Source of the DNA: Treponema sp. UBA1793
Lineage (GTDB): Bacteria > Spirochaetota > Spirochaetia > Treponematales > Treponemataceae
Reading direction: 5' to 3'
NCBI GenBank assembly: GCA_002314445.1
Contig: DCFX01000019.1
Span: 51,184-115,183 of the forward strand
Length of the DNA stretch: 64,000 bases
Every line of letters begins with the position of its first letter. Within the stretch, counting starts at the first letter, position 1. Shown in pieces: positions 53,561 through 62,273 of the stretch. The translations under genes and the position numbers were made by a program. Under the pieces are notes generated by a model. That model was not told where the DNA came from. It worked only from the letters and a program-made list of their open reading frames with translations, and ran no database searches.

Positions 53561-55123
53561 TCAGAACTTCGTAACCCTGTTGCGGCCGTGATCTTTTGAA
53601 CGGTACAGAGCCGAATCTGCACGGGAAAAAAGATTTTCAAACGCTCCAATAGAAGAAGCGACCGTTTTAGCCGGGGAACCGGCTGATGCCACACCTGCGC
53701 TGACTGAAACATCCAATACACACTCTGTCAGGTCAATCGGCGCAGAGGCAACTGCAGCTCTGATCCGTTCCGCAGCAGCAAGTGCATCCCCTTCACTCAT
53801 ACCCGGAAAGAAGACGGCAAATTCATCACCGCCGACACGGCCGAAAATATCACACGGACGGAGCACAGTGCGGCTTCTTTCACAGAGTTCTTTGATCACC
53901 TTGTCACCAGCCAGATGCCCGTAGGTGTCGTTGCATATTTTAAACTGATCGATATCGAAGAGCAGCAGGCTGCCGCTGACATCGCCGTCCTGGTCAAGAA
54001 GTCCGCTTACGATTTCAGTAAATGCCAGTTTGTTGTAAACTCCTGTAAGAGGATCGCGTTCCGCTTTTGTCATAAGCTGCTGCAGGAGATTTGTTTCTTC
54101 CGTTATGTCATGCAGAATGCCTGTGTAACCGATAACGACGTTCTTGTTTTTAAGTTCAAAACAGTGCAATTCATAATGCGCCTTTTCATCTCCGTCCGGA
54201 AACGGAAGGCTGAATGTCCACCGTTTGACGACGCAAAGGCGGTGAGTCTGTGCACCAAGTATTTCAGCCAGAGGCTGGCCGAATTCTGAAGGCCGGGCAT
54301 TTTCGGAAAGCCCGAAATGGCGGCCGAGCATACGGCGGGCAGCAGGATTCATATCAACAAGCCGGCCTTCCGCAGTGCCGACCAGAATACCCTCATCTAC
54401 AACATCAAACGCCAGATCACGGGCAGCAGGCGACAGCACAAGCAGACCAAAATACCTGATACCGATAAAAGCGGTAAATGCAGAAAAAACAAAACTAGTC
54501 GAATCGGGAATGCCGACAAAAGCACCGCTCCCAAGCGCATTATTAAGACAGGAAAAAATAACAGGCAGCGTAATACCGGCAGAAATAATGAGAAGCGAAA
54601 ATCGCCGTGACCGCCTGCGCACAGCGGTTGCAAGGAGAATACAGACAACAACAACCATAATGGCATAGTTCAGGGAAACACATATCATACCGAATACTGT
54701 CTGTCTGACTACAAGCATGGGAAATCCCGATGAATCGGAAACGAGCGATACCGATTGGCGCATAAGATGCAGGCGGCTGTCGGAAAATATGAGAATAAGC
54801 GGCAGTGCCTGCCAACATGACAAAATACAGGCAGTCAGCCTGCATTTCTTCGCCGGCACACCGATATAAGAGAGTGCAAAAAAGAGACCGGCAACCGGCA
54901 GCCCGAACGTACCAACCTGCGTAAAGTTGCGCCACTGCACTTTTGCAGAATATGAAGACACAGACTGCTCCATAAATGATCCGAATGACCAGATAAAGGC
55001 TGTAAACACAAATATACAGAACGCAACAGCACCCGGCATCTGACGTCTGTACCAGGACAAAGCAATAATTACAGCCAGAAAAACAAGAGAAAGGATGTTC
55101 AAAAAAACAAGACTAAAATCCAT
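53561..55123 (-). CDS. Membrane diguanylate cyclase (7TM-PAS-GGDEF)
   Basis: Makes c-di-GMP from GTP. The 520 residues have about seven N-terminal membrane segments (1-230, the histidine-kinase-type 7TM sensor pattern), a PAS-like region (about 235-345, DEGILVGTAEGRLVDMNPAA), and a GGDEF domain (about 355-520). GGDEF itself is at about 429-433, so the active site is intact. An inhibitory RxxD site (RPCD) lies five residues before it. The ATG lacks a ribosome site, and a TATATT box sits only 9 bp upstream, so leaderless expression is possible. Signal sensed is unknown. Confidence 0.93.
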   Translation of the reverse strand: MDFSLVFLNILSLVFLAVIIALSWYRRQMPGAVAFCIFVFTAFIWSFGSFMEQSVSSYSAKVQWRNFTQVGTFGLPVAGLFFALSYIGVPAKKCRLTACILSCWQALPLILIFSDSRLHLMRQSVSLVSDSSGFPMLVVRQTVFGMICVSLNYAIMVVVVCILLATAVRRRSRRFSLLIISAGITLPVIFSCLNNALGSGAFVGIPDSTSFVFSAFTAFIGIRYFGLLVLSPAARDLAFDVVDEGILVGTAEGRLVDMNPAARRMLGRHFGLSENARPSEFGQPLAEILGAQTHRLCVVKRWTFSLPFPDGDEKAHYELHCFELKNKNVVIGYTGILHDITEETNLLQQLMTKAERDPLTGVYNKLAFTEIVSGLLDQDGDVSGSLLLFDIDQFKICNDTYGHLAGDKVIKELCERSRTVLRPCDIFGRVGGDEFAVFFPGMSEGDALAAAERIRAAVASAPIDLTECVLDVSVSAGVASAGSPAKTVASSIGAFENLFSRADSALYRSKDHGRNRVTKF

Positions 55124-55205
55124 TCAATTAAGAATATACCTTTTTTCCCGGCGTTAATACAGTGGTTTCAGGCTGAAGGAAGATATGCACCGCCAGAATC
55201 AGTTA

Positions 55206-55700
55206 TCAATCAAGCACGGTTATTTCAAACACACATTTCCCGGATCCGCGCAGACACGATTCTTTCAAATCAACAGAAACACGTTTTTGAAGTATTGTCT
55301 CATACGTTTCCATCTGCCATCCCAAGGAACAATCACAATATGCTCCATCCATACCACACTGCCCTCTCATCAGCGGACAATCACACGGACGGTTCTGAGT
55401 AACGACTGTTATCGTTTTTTTATCATTTGAAAATGATATACATTCTCCGGCATGCTCATGCATGTGCCTGAAAAAGCCTTCCGGATTGTTTTTATAGAGG
55501 TCCGCCCATCCCAGCGATTTTGCACAATTTCTGCCTGCTGAAATAAAAATTTCTTTCTTTTTTTCTGTGCTCAGCAGCGGCAGGACTTGTTTAAGAAACA
55601 AAAAATACTGTGAACGCGCATGATTATAACGCCATTCCAGTTTTCCGTTCAGCTCATTCAACCGCTTATTCTCAGACTCCAGCTCTTCCTGTCGATTCAT
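55206..55700 (-). CDS. Cys-rich protein of unknown function
   Basis: No family named with confidence. The 164 residues start with a coiled-coil-like stretch (ELESENKRLNELNGKLEWR), then a folded middle. The C-terminal part is Cys-rich: CDCPLMRGQCG, AYCDCSLGWQ, SCLRGSGKCVFEI. That end resembles V4R or thiazoline-carboxylate hydrolase-type folds, which bind metal or small ligands. An AGGAGG ribosome site precedes the ATG. It lies downstream of the barrel gene by 64 bp and may or may not be in that operon. Confidence 0.65.
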   Translation of the reverse strand: MNRQEELESENKRLNELNGKLEWRYNHARSQYFLFLKQVLPLLSTEKKKEIFISAGRNCAKSLGWADLYKNNPEGFFRHMHEHAGECISFSNDKKTITVVTQNRPCDCPLMRGQCGMDGAYCDCSLGWQMETYETILQKRVSVDLKESCLRGSGKCVFEITVLD

Positions 55701-55764
55701 ACATCCTCCTGTTTTATTTTAAAGATATTCCCTGCCTCACTTTAACAAGTCCGGGTGTTTGTCC

Positions 55765-57060
55765 TCAGAACCTGTACGTGCAGGAAACCGACAGCTCCTG
55801 TATTTCCCCCGCATGAAGCATATCCGGCAGCACGACAGTAACATTGACGGTAAACGGTGACAGAGGTGTGATTTCCAGATTCAGCGCAAGAAGGTGTATA
55901 TATTCCTGTGCTGAAGAGCCCTGCCCCGCAAGGCTGTCCGGAGAAGTACGGGTAAAAAGATACGTTACGGACGAAGACAGTACCTGCGTAAAAGTAAAAC
56001 CTCCACTTGCAAACACCTTTATATTGCCGGAAAACGGATATACAAGCGTCTCCGCCCGGAGCGACAGCGTGTGTGACTGCCCTGTGTCAGAACTTATAAC
56101 CGTATACAGTTTGGAAAGTCCAAGGCTCACCTCCGTACTTTCTGCAGTCTGTTCCACAGGTGTATATTTTTTTACCGTTCCCGATGCACCGGTAAAAGAC
56201 AGCCCCTCCCTGAACAGGGAGAACGACGCACATAGATTGTAGTCCGCATACAGGTTTCCGTCTGCAGCTGCATAGAACTGCTGGCCGGCAGCGGTAAAAT
56301 CGGTAAGGTATCCTGCTTCAACAGTTTCAAGCTGTTCAAGCCAGGGGGTGAACATGATTCTGCCGCCTGCGCGCGGACAGGCTGTTTTTCCGGAAAGAGG
56401 CGAAGACGAATCAGTTAAGGAAGTGTATAATTCACTTTCTTCGGAAACAGCGGCGTCGGTTCCTGATTCAAGAGGCAGTACCGCAAGAGGTTCGACAACC
56501 AGCGCCCCTTCCACCAGGGGAACCGACACATTCACCATCCAGTCCGTAGAAGTCCGTAAATCGCTCAGTGAGGATTCCGAAACGCCGCTGAAAAATGCCC
56601 CGGAATTTTTGAATGATTCGGGTTCCGGGCCGAACACTATGTCGCCTGCATTAAAAACGGTACCGTATCCCCAGCTGATCGGCATTTTTCCCATGCTCAG
56701 GCGCATCCGCTGCCCCTCAAACCAGGGAAGGCGGAGTTTGAGATACGCTTTATCAAGTGACGCATGCTGCTGCTGCAGGACAGCGTCATTCCCGGAAATG
56801 TCGGTGAGCGCATAATCGGAAACAGAGCCTCCGAAATATGCGCGTACAGCATCTCCTGCGCTCACCGTCATAAGAAGCTGGACAAGCGCGTTTGAGACAA
56901 GTGTATTTTCCGGCAAACCGTACGATCCGGATTTTGAGTCGCCAAGATGCAGATACGCTGTTCCGAATGAAAACTTTCCCCCGAACGACACATCCTGCGC
57001 AGTCATAAAGAACGGCAGCAGGAAAAAAACAACAGCCGGAACAACAGCCTTTTTTACCAT
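55765..57060 (-). CDS. Outer-membrane beta-barrel protein of an export locus
   Basis: 431 residues: signal peptide (about 1-21, VFFLLPFFMTAQ), then alternating beta strands such as MRLSMGKMPISWGYG and SLRAETLVYPFSGNIKVF. It ends CTYRF, an aromatic C-terminus suited to BAM recognition. The overall look is of a DUF1302/porin-like barrel. Its start overlaps the LolA-like gene by 7 bp. Likely the outer-membrane partner of the ABC/LolA-like genes upstream; substrate unknown. Confidence 0.75.
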   Translation of the reverse strand: MVKKAVVPAVVFFLLPFFMTAQDVSFGGKFSFGTAYLHLGDSKSGSYGLPENTLVSNALVQLLMTVSAGDAVRAYFGGSVSDYALTDISGNDAVLQQQHASLDKAYLKLRLPWFEGQRMRLSMGKMPISWGYGTVFNAGDIVFGPEPESFKNSGAFFSGVSESSLSDLRTSTDWMVNVSVPLVEGALVVEPLAVLPLESGTDAAVSEESELYTSLTDSSSPLSGKTACPRAGGRIMFTPWLEQLETVEAGYLTDFTAAGQQFYAAADGNLYADYNLCASFSLFREGLSFTGASGTVKKYTPVEQTAESTEVSLGLSKLYTVISSDTGQSHTLSLRAETLVYPFSGNIKVFASGGFTFTQVLSSSVTYLFTRTSPDSLAGQGSSAQEYIHLLALNLEITPLSPFTVNVTVVLPDMLHAGEIQELSVSCTYRF

Positions 57061-57785
57061 GTCAGGTTCTCCCGTGAAAACAGCTTGTCATCTACAGGTT
57101 TGTTTATGGCAACATTTTCAATCGTAAGAACTGTCCTGCTGTCCTTTTTAAGGAGGTCCTGCATGACCATTCTGGTTGCAACATTGAACCCGTCTATTTT
57201 CCTGATTCCGCCTGCATGGAGTTCCCGCAGCGCCCTGCCGCTCGCGCTGTACAGAATGGTTTTGAGACTTACATTCAGCTCCGTATCTATCCACATTTCC
57301 TGGCGGCGGTACGTCTCCCTGCTGTTTTTTGCAGTGAGAAGGATATGCCAGCAGGGCCGCCCGTCGACAGTCTCCGTTCCCTCAAGTGTGCCGGTATAGC
57401 GGCCGCTGATAGAATCATCTCCGGTAAGATCCTCATACGAAAAATCGCTGCCCATAAGCGAATCCCTGAGCGCACTTCCCTGCAGCCTGATGACTTCCTC
57501 TGCATCCGGATAGAACAGAAAGATTGACGCACCCTGCCGGAGGACTTTCTGCCCTTTGTCGGAGCCTTTATCTATTTCAATAAGCGTGTCGCCGTTTTTC
57601 CTGCTCCAGCTTTTAAATGAACTTTCCGTCGTACCGAGACTGCCGGTCGCCGTCATTGTGCTTTCCGAATACGCCGTATCGTAGACAGTATTGGCTTCAA
57701 GGCTGCTGATTATAGCGTCTATATCTGCTGCATACATACCTGCCGCAGTAAACAGCGAAAGTGCAATTGCAATTATCTTTTTCAT
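57054..57785 (-). CDS. LolA-like outer-membrane lipoprotein-sorting protein
   Basis: I chose ATG 57785 (243 residues), 6 nt after a GGAGGT ribosome site; the frame is open to 57848 but that extension lacks signal-peptide character. After the signal peptide (IAIALSLFTAAGMYA), the mature protein is an open beta-barrel-like fold of the LolA_like/outer-membrane lipoprotein-sorting type (TMTATGSLGTTESSFKSWSR, EEVIRLQGSALRDSLMGSDF, RRQEMWIDTELNVSLKTILY). It would carry a lipid or lipoprotein across the periplasm from the ABC complex to the barrel. Confidence 0.8.
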   Translation of the reverse strand: MKKIIAIALSLFTAAGMYAADIDAIISSLEANTVYDTAYSESTMTATGSLGTTESSFKSWSRKNGDTLIEIDKGSDKGQKVLRQGASIFLFYPDAEEVIRLQGSALRDSLMGSDFSYEDLTGDDSISGRYTGTLEGTETVDGRPCWHILLTAKNSRETYRRQEMWIDTELNVSLKTILYSASGRALRELHAGGIRKIDGFNVATRMVMQDLLKKDSRTVLTIENVAINKPVDDKLFSRENLTW

Positions 57786-57813
57786 CTCATACCTCCAGTA
57801 AAAACGCAGCCTG

Positions 57814-59112
57814 TCAGTTTTCCGTCCTGAGCGCTTCCGCAGGCTCAACTTTCATGGCCTGCCGCGCAGGTACCGTACATGCGGCGGCAGCAATACAGAC
57901 ACCAGTTGCAAAGACCATCACATACCGAAAGAAGGCAAGAGACGGATAAATCCATGCAGACAGATTCATTCCGCCGACTGCGCTTCCGCCCGCCGCATAC
58001 ATATTATATCCGTGCGTGTGCCATACCGTAATAATAGCAGCACCAGCCGCGCAGCCTGCCAGCGCGGACACACCCGCCGTCATACAGATTTCAAGCAGTA
58101 TCATGCCGAAAATGCTGTATTTATCCATACCAAGCGACATGAGCGTGCCTATTTCCTTTCTGCGTTCAAGGACAGACATCATAGTCGTATTGAATATGAC
58201 CGTCGAAGCAAGAAGGAAAAAGACAACCGCGATAAAGAAATAGACGGTATCAATAAGGTCGAACAGTGCATAGATTGATCCGGTTTTCTTCCACGGCAGG
58301 ACTTCGAGCGGTGTGTGTGCGGAAGAATTTTTATAAAGCGACTGTATGTTCCGCACTACTCCGGCGCTTTCTGCGTCGGACATATTTTCACGGGTATACA
58401 CAAAAATTTCTGATGCGTTGCCGTCCATACGAAGAAAACCGGAAAGTCCCCGCCAGTCCATAAAGCAGCGCATGGAATTAAAATCGGTATCGCCAAGATG
58501 GACGACGGCAGTAACGGTAAGAGTCGCACCGTTCGAGCCGCCTGCTGCTGTACGGGTAAAGAAGGTAAACTTGTCGCCGGCATGCAGATTAAGTGCGTCG
58601 GAAAGCGTCTGTGTTATGACTGCGGTTTTCTGCCCTTTTCCAATATCCGAACTGTTTCCTTCTATAAATGATGTACTCCGGTTGGTAAAGAGCCTCGTCC
58701 GGCCGTACGAAACGCCGGTCATGACTGCCGTCTCTATTTTATCATCCTTATATATGGAGGCGGCAGCCGTTATCCGCTGTTCTGTTCCGGTAACGCCGTC
58801 AATTTCTTCAATCTGCCGTGAGAGGCTTTCCGTCTCAGGAATAAAAAACCGGAGCGGCTGTATCCGTTCGTTTTCGGAATATTTTTCATTTCTTATGCGG
58901 ATATTGCCGGTAACATCGTTTATCACATTGTTCTTCATATCCGAAACAGCTCCCTCTTCAAGGGCGAAAATAAGACAGACAACAAGTGCTACGAGCGCAA
59001 TCGTACTGCCGGAAAGCAGTGTGCGCTGCCTGTTCCGAAGGAGATTCCTGAAAGCCATTGCAGGAATAATACTCACTCCTGACTGTTTTCTTTTATTTTT
59101 CATACCTGTCAT
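57814..59112 (-). CDS. MacB/LolCE-type ABC permease
   Basis: 432 residues: N-terminal helix (STIALVALVVCLIFAL), a large periplasmic domain, then three C-terminal helices with the FtsX-type MMSVLERRKEIGTLMSLGM motif and a final PARQAMKVEPAEALRTEN. It follows the other permease by 9 bp and precedes the LolA-like gene by 28 bp. Two different permeases imply a LolCE-like heterodimer. Confidence 0.87.
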   Translation of the reverse strand: MTGMKNKRKQSGVSIIPAMAFRNLLRNRQRTLLSGSTIALVALVVCLIFALEEGAVSDMKNNVINDVTGNIRIRNEKYSENERIQPLRFFIPETESLSRQIEEIDGVTGTEQRITAAASIYKDDKIETAVMTGVSYGRTRLFTNRSTSFIEGNSSDIGKGQKTAVITQTLSDALNLHAGDKFTFFTRTAAGGSNGATLTVTAVVHLGDTDFNSMRCFMDWRGLSGFLRMDGNASEIFVYTRENMSDAESAGVVRNIQSLYKNSSAHTPLEVLPWKKTGSIYALFDLIDTVYFFIAVVFFLLASTVIFNTTMMSVLERRKEIGTLMSLGMDKYSIFGMILLEICMTAGVSALAGCAAGAAIITVWHTHGYNMYAAGGSAVGGMNLSAWIYPSLAFFRYVMVFATGVCIAAAACTVPARQAMKVEPAEALRTEN

Positions 59113-59121
59113 ATCCTCGTT

Positions 59122-60402
59122 TCAGCTGCGGAAAATATCGGCAATCTCTTTTTTCAAAAGACTGTGCGTCGGAATAAGCGCAGAAAGCGACGCAATAAAA
59201 AGCGCTCCCAGCGGAATGAATATGAATCCCGCTGCATGCCAGCATGAATGCATGACAAGGGAAACCCGGTACCCTATATCCATGTCGCCCATCATACCGG
59301 AAAAATCAATGCCGGTATGTACCATAAACCAGGTGACGGGAACGGAAACAAGCACACCGATAACTGACCCCAGTACACCGATAAAGAATCCTTCCGCCAT
59401 AAAAAGCCGCTTTACATATCCTGACGAATACCCGAGCGCTTTTAGCATTCCTATTTCGTTTTTACGTTCAGCAATTGACATAAGGATAGTGTTCGACACG
59501 CCGACAGCCGCAATGACGAACATAAAGAATATCATCATCCCTGATACGCTTGATTTCGTTTTCTGCATGGCAAGAACATCCTCTGAAAGCTCCTGCCATG
59601 AATACACGTCAAGCCCATGAGGAGCTGAAGAGGCAAACAATGTGCGGAAACGGCTGAAACGTGCCGGCTGCTGTTCGAGCGTCCCCAGATTCATACAAAA
59701 TTCGGTGACGGCACCATCAAGCTCAAGCATATCGTCGAGATACTGCAAATCCATGTACACGGCCGTCGAATTGACTACGGGATTTCCAGTCCTGACAATT
59801 CCCGTCACGGGAACATCCATTGTCTGAATGAATCCCCCCCGGCCCTTGCACTGCACGGTAATATAATCTCCGGCAGTAACACCAAGATCGTGTGCTATAC
59901 CGCTTCCGAGTACGGCGCCGTCCTGACGGGGTTGTACGGTATCACCCTTTTTACTATTGAACCACATACCCGTTTCCACGCAGCGGAATGTGTCAAAAAC
60001 AGTGCTGTCGCTTTCCGGTTCAATTCCGTACAGCAGGCCGGTAAGCGAGCCGGTCAGTCCGTCGCTGCCGCTGAAAATAAGTTCACAGGACGCACTGTAC
60101 CGGGGCGTCCAGGCTGTTAAAGGAAACGCTGTGTTCATCCATTTTTCAAATGACTCGCGCTGTGCACGGGTAATAAGAAAATCAACAGGGTATACTTTCC
60201 GCTCTTCAAAATAGCCATCGGCATATACTTTAGCTCCCGAAGTTTCATAGTTCACCATATTTACGGAAGATTCCTGATCAAGTCCGGTAAGCATTCCGTC
60301 CACAAAAATGGAAAACAGAATACCAACCGAAATCGCAACTGCGGTAACGATTGACCGCTTCTTGTAGCGGAACATATTTTTCCATGCCATAGAAAAAATC
60401 AT
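59122..60402 (-). CDS. MacB/LolCE-type ABC permease
   Basis: 426 residues with the same 1+3 helix topology (ITAVAISVGILFSIFVDGML at the N-terminus) and the conserved ILMSIAERKNEIGMLKALG motif after the periplasmic domain. The ATG overlaps the ATPase stop as ATGA. Likely partner of the 57814 permease. Confidence 0.87.
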   Translation of the reverse strand: MIFSMAWKNMFRYKKRSIVTAVAISVGILFSIFVDGMLTGLDQESSVNMVNYETSGAKVYADGYFEERKVYPVDFLITRAQRESFEKWMNTAFPLTAWTPRYSASCELIFSGSDGLTGSLTGLLYGIEPESDSTVFDTFRCVETGMWFNSKKGDTVQPRQDGAVLGSGIAHDLGVTAGDYITVQCKGRGGFIQTMDVPVTGIVRTGNPVVNSTAVYMDLQYLDDMLELDGAVTEFCMNLGTLEQQPARFSRFRTLFASSAPHGLDVYSWQELSEDVLAMQKTKSSVSGMMIFFMFVIAAVGVSNTILMSIAERKNEIGMLKALGYSSGYVKRLFMAEGFFIGVLGSVIGVLVSVPVTWFMVHTGIDFSGMMGDMDIGYRVSLVMHSCWHAAGFIFIPLGALFIASLSALIPTHSLLKKEIADIFRS

Positions 60403-61127
60403 ACGGCGGTTCCTTCGCGTTCTATCTGCCCGTCTTTAAGGAAGATAACGCGGCGGCAGTGATCCTTTACAGCCTGATCGTGGGTTGAAAACACAAACGT
60501 GGCCGAATACTTTTCATTCAGGCTCTTCATAAGGTCAAGAATCGTAAGCGATGTATGCGAATCAAGGTTTGCCGTAGGTTCGTCGGCAAGTATGACTGCC
60601 GGCTTTTTAACAAGCGCCCGTGCAATCGAGATACGCTGCTGCTGTCCGCCGGAAAGCTCACCCGGCTTCCTGTCCTGCAGTCCGTCAAGGCCGACTTCCT
60701 TCAGTATATCGTATGACATGCTCCGTATCTCTTCTTTCGTATATTTTTTAAGGAGAATAAGCGCAAGCTCCACATTCTCCCGGGCAGTAAGCACGGGGAT
60801 TAAGTTATAGCTCTGAAAAATGAAACCTATTTTTTCCTGCCGGAGTATGTTCTTCTGTCTGTCATTCATGACGGAAACATCCTGCCCGTCGATAAGGATT
60901 CTGCCGGACGTAATTGAATCGAGGCAGCCCGTCAGGTTAAGCAGCGTCGTTTTTCCGGAACCGGAAGGTCCCGCCACCGCAGTAAACTCACCGTCTTCAA
61001 TCCAGAGCGACACACCTTTCAGTGCATGAACGGCTGCAAGTTCATCCTTCCTGCCGTTCTTTACTTTTTTTCTGCCGCCGGAATTATCCGGAAAATACGT
61101 CTTTACGACATTTTCAATCTGTATCAT
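60399..61127 (-). CDS. MacB/LolD-type ABC ATPase
   Basis: 242 residues with Walker A AGPSGSGKTTLLN, signature LSGGQQQRISIARAL, Walker B AVILADEPTANLDS and switch His in FVFSTHDQA. A Lys/Arg-rich insertion (GGRKKVKNGRKDE, about 17-29) follows the first strand. The GGGGGA ribosome site lies 5 nt before ATG. It powers the two downstream permeases. Confidence 0.92.
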   Translation of the reverse strand: MIQIENVVKTYFPDNSGGRKKVKNGRKDELAAVHALKGVSLWIEDGEFTAVAGPSGSGKTTLLNLTGCLDSITSGRILIDGQDVSVMNDRQKNILRQEKIGFIFQSYNLIPVLTARENVELALILLKKYTKEEIRSMSYDILKEVGLDGLQDRKPGELSGGQQQRISIARALVKKPAVILADEPTANLDSHTSLTILDLMKSLNEKYSATFVFSTHDQAVKDHCRRVIFLKDGQIEREGTAV

Positions 61128-61144
61128 CAGTTCCCCCTTGTGCA

Positions 61145-61165
61145 GGCGCAGTACGTACTTCCGCC
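61145..61165. repeat. Dyad around AGTACGTACT before the export ATPase
   Basis: A perfect AGTACGTACT core flanked by GGCG and CGCC (with offset bases), in the 41-bp gap between the winged-helix gene and the ATPase. Could be an internal operator, an RNA hairpin or chance. Confidence 0.35.
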
Positions 61166-61168
61166 TGT

Positions 61169-61471
61169 TTATTTTTTGACACCGGAAAGAAATGTTTCCA
61201 GAGATTCCATATATGCTATAAGCGCATCCTTTCCGGCCGGAGTTATAGACACATCTGTCCGGCTCTTATTATCTTCTATATATTTTTCTATTCTGATATA
61301 CCCTGCACTTTCCAGCGTCTTAAGCTGCACCGACAAATTTCCGGACGTCATGCCGAGCTGTTCCTTTATGTCGGAAAATGTCATGACGCTTGTCCTGCCT
61401 GAAGCAAGTGCAACCATAATTTTCAGGCGCGGCGGTTCATGAATTATTTTATTCGGCTGAAAATTTTCCAT
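61169..61471 (-). CDS. Small winged-helix transcriptional regulator
   Basis: The 100 residues are essentially one winged-helix domain of the HTH_34/MarR-like kind (FSDIKEQLGMTSGNLSVQLKT as the HTH, then AGYIRIEKYIEDNKSRTDVSI as the wing). No ligand domain is present, so it may depend on its membrane-protein partner, whose gene it overlaps by 23 bp. The likely target is the pair of ATAAAC/GTTTAT palindromes upstream of that partner, making it an autoregulator of the export locus. Confidence 0.8.
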   Translation of the reverse strand: MENFQPNKIIHEPPRLKIMVALASGRTSVMTFSDIKEQLGMTSGNLSVQLKTLESAGYIRIEKYIEDNKSRTDVSITPAGKDALIAYMESLETFLSGVKK

Positions 61472-62126
61472 ATACCTTCAGAGTCCCATAAATACAGCCG
61501 AGCAGAAAAGTGATACTGCCGGTAAGCCATAAATCGTAATTTCCCTTCATAAAAATCGTCTGGACAAGCGCACACGTAAAACCGAACAGCGCCGTTATGC
61601 GGTATTCGTTCAGATACAGTGCATAACTCATCTGTATCATGTCATATGAAAAGACTACAAACGCAAGCGGCATCATATACCACCAGTTTCCGGTCCGGTA
61701 CACAATAAACGCACCTGCAGCAAATACGAGGCACCGGGTAATCCAGACAGTCCGTATGAACAGCATGAATTCCGGAATTTTAAAAAGTCCGCCCGCCCCG
61801 AACGCCCCTGTTGAACTGCGGAGACCGGTGTCCAGTGCATGAAATTTCCACACCCCTCCAATCACGAAAAAGGCAATAAGAGATATGATGACCACAGGGG
61901 TAAACCACGGCGGAGACGGCTGTCCGTACCAGAAAATATTCCGGGCTATATATAAAAGGAAAAAAACCAGCGCCCCCAGAAAACAAAACCCGCAGAATGC
62001 CACAACTGCCCTGCCGTGTATGGCAGGCCGTATCAACTGCATATTACCGCGGATAGTTGCCTTCATGGATGCAATGCTTTCAAGCGCTTCTTCAATTTCA
62101 TCCTTCCTGTCTGTATCTTTTTCCAT
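61449..62126 (-). CDS. Membrane protein paired with the winged-helix regulator
   Basis: I chose ATG 62126 (225 residues), 6 nt after GGGAG; an earlier ATG at 62144 is open. A charged cytoplasmic N-terminus (about 1-40) precedes four to six hydrophobic segments (for example AVVAFCGFCFLGALVFFLLY and VVIISLIAFFVIGGV). No catalytic motif was recognised. First gene of the ABC/LolA-like/barrel locus; a signal-transducing or anti-regulator role is inferred from its overlap with the regulator gene. Confidence 0.75.
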   Translation of the reverse strand: MEKDTDRKDEIEEALESIASMKATIRGNMQLIRPAIHGRAVVAFCGFCFLGALVFFLLYIARNIFWYGQPSPPWFTPVVIISLIAFFVIGGVWKFHALDTGLRSSTGAFGAGGLFKIPEFMLFIRTVWITRCLVFAAGAFIVYRTGNWWYMMPLAFVVFSYDMIQMSYALYLNEYRITALFGFTCALVQTIFMKGNYDLWLTGSITFLLGCIYGTLKVYGKFSAE

Positions 62127-62136
62127 ACATACTCCC

Positions 62137-62167
62137 ATAAACAAGTTTATTCTATAAACCTGTTTAT
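62137..62167. promoter_or_regulatory. Tandem operators ATAAAC-N2-GTTTAT
   Basis: Two 14-bp palindromes at 62137-62150 (spacer AA) and 62154-62167 (spacer CT), separated by 3 bp (17-bp centre spacing). They lie immediately downstream of the predicted start near 62167, a classic position for repression. The winged-helix protein encoded in this operon is the obvious candidate binder. Confidence 0.75.
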
Positions 62168-62173
62168 ATTGTG

Positions 62174-62202
62174 AATATACAGAGGGATGGCAGAGATGTC
62201 AA
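62174..62202 (-). promoter_or_regulatory. Promoter of the export locus
   Basis: Consensus TTGACA (62202-62197), 17-bp spacer, TATATT (62179-62174). Transcription should begin near 62167, right at the edge of the tandem operators. Confidence 0.8.
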
Positions 62203-62273
62203 TAAGAAAATGGAAAAATACATGCCTTTCCCAGAGCATATACGGTAAGACAGAATGCGGACAACACCATGTA

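Noticed and set aside
58346..59620. 424-residue open frame on the plus strand
   Set aside because: Entirely antisense to the two ABC permease genes, which have clear family motifs; no ribosome site or recognisable protein pattern.
62203..62273. Terminator after the GntR/LacI-type regulator (ATACATG/CATGTAT followed by T-run)
   Set aside because: The arms are only 7 bp with a loop of about 43 bases, too weak to call.
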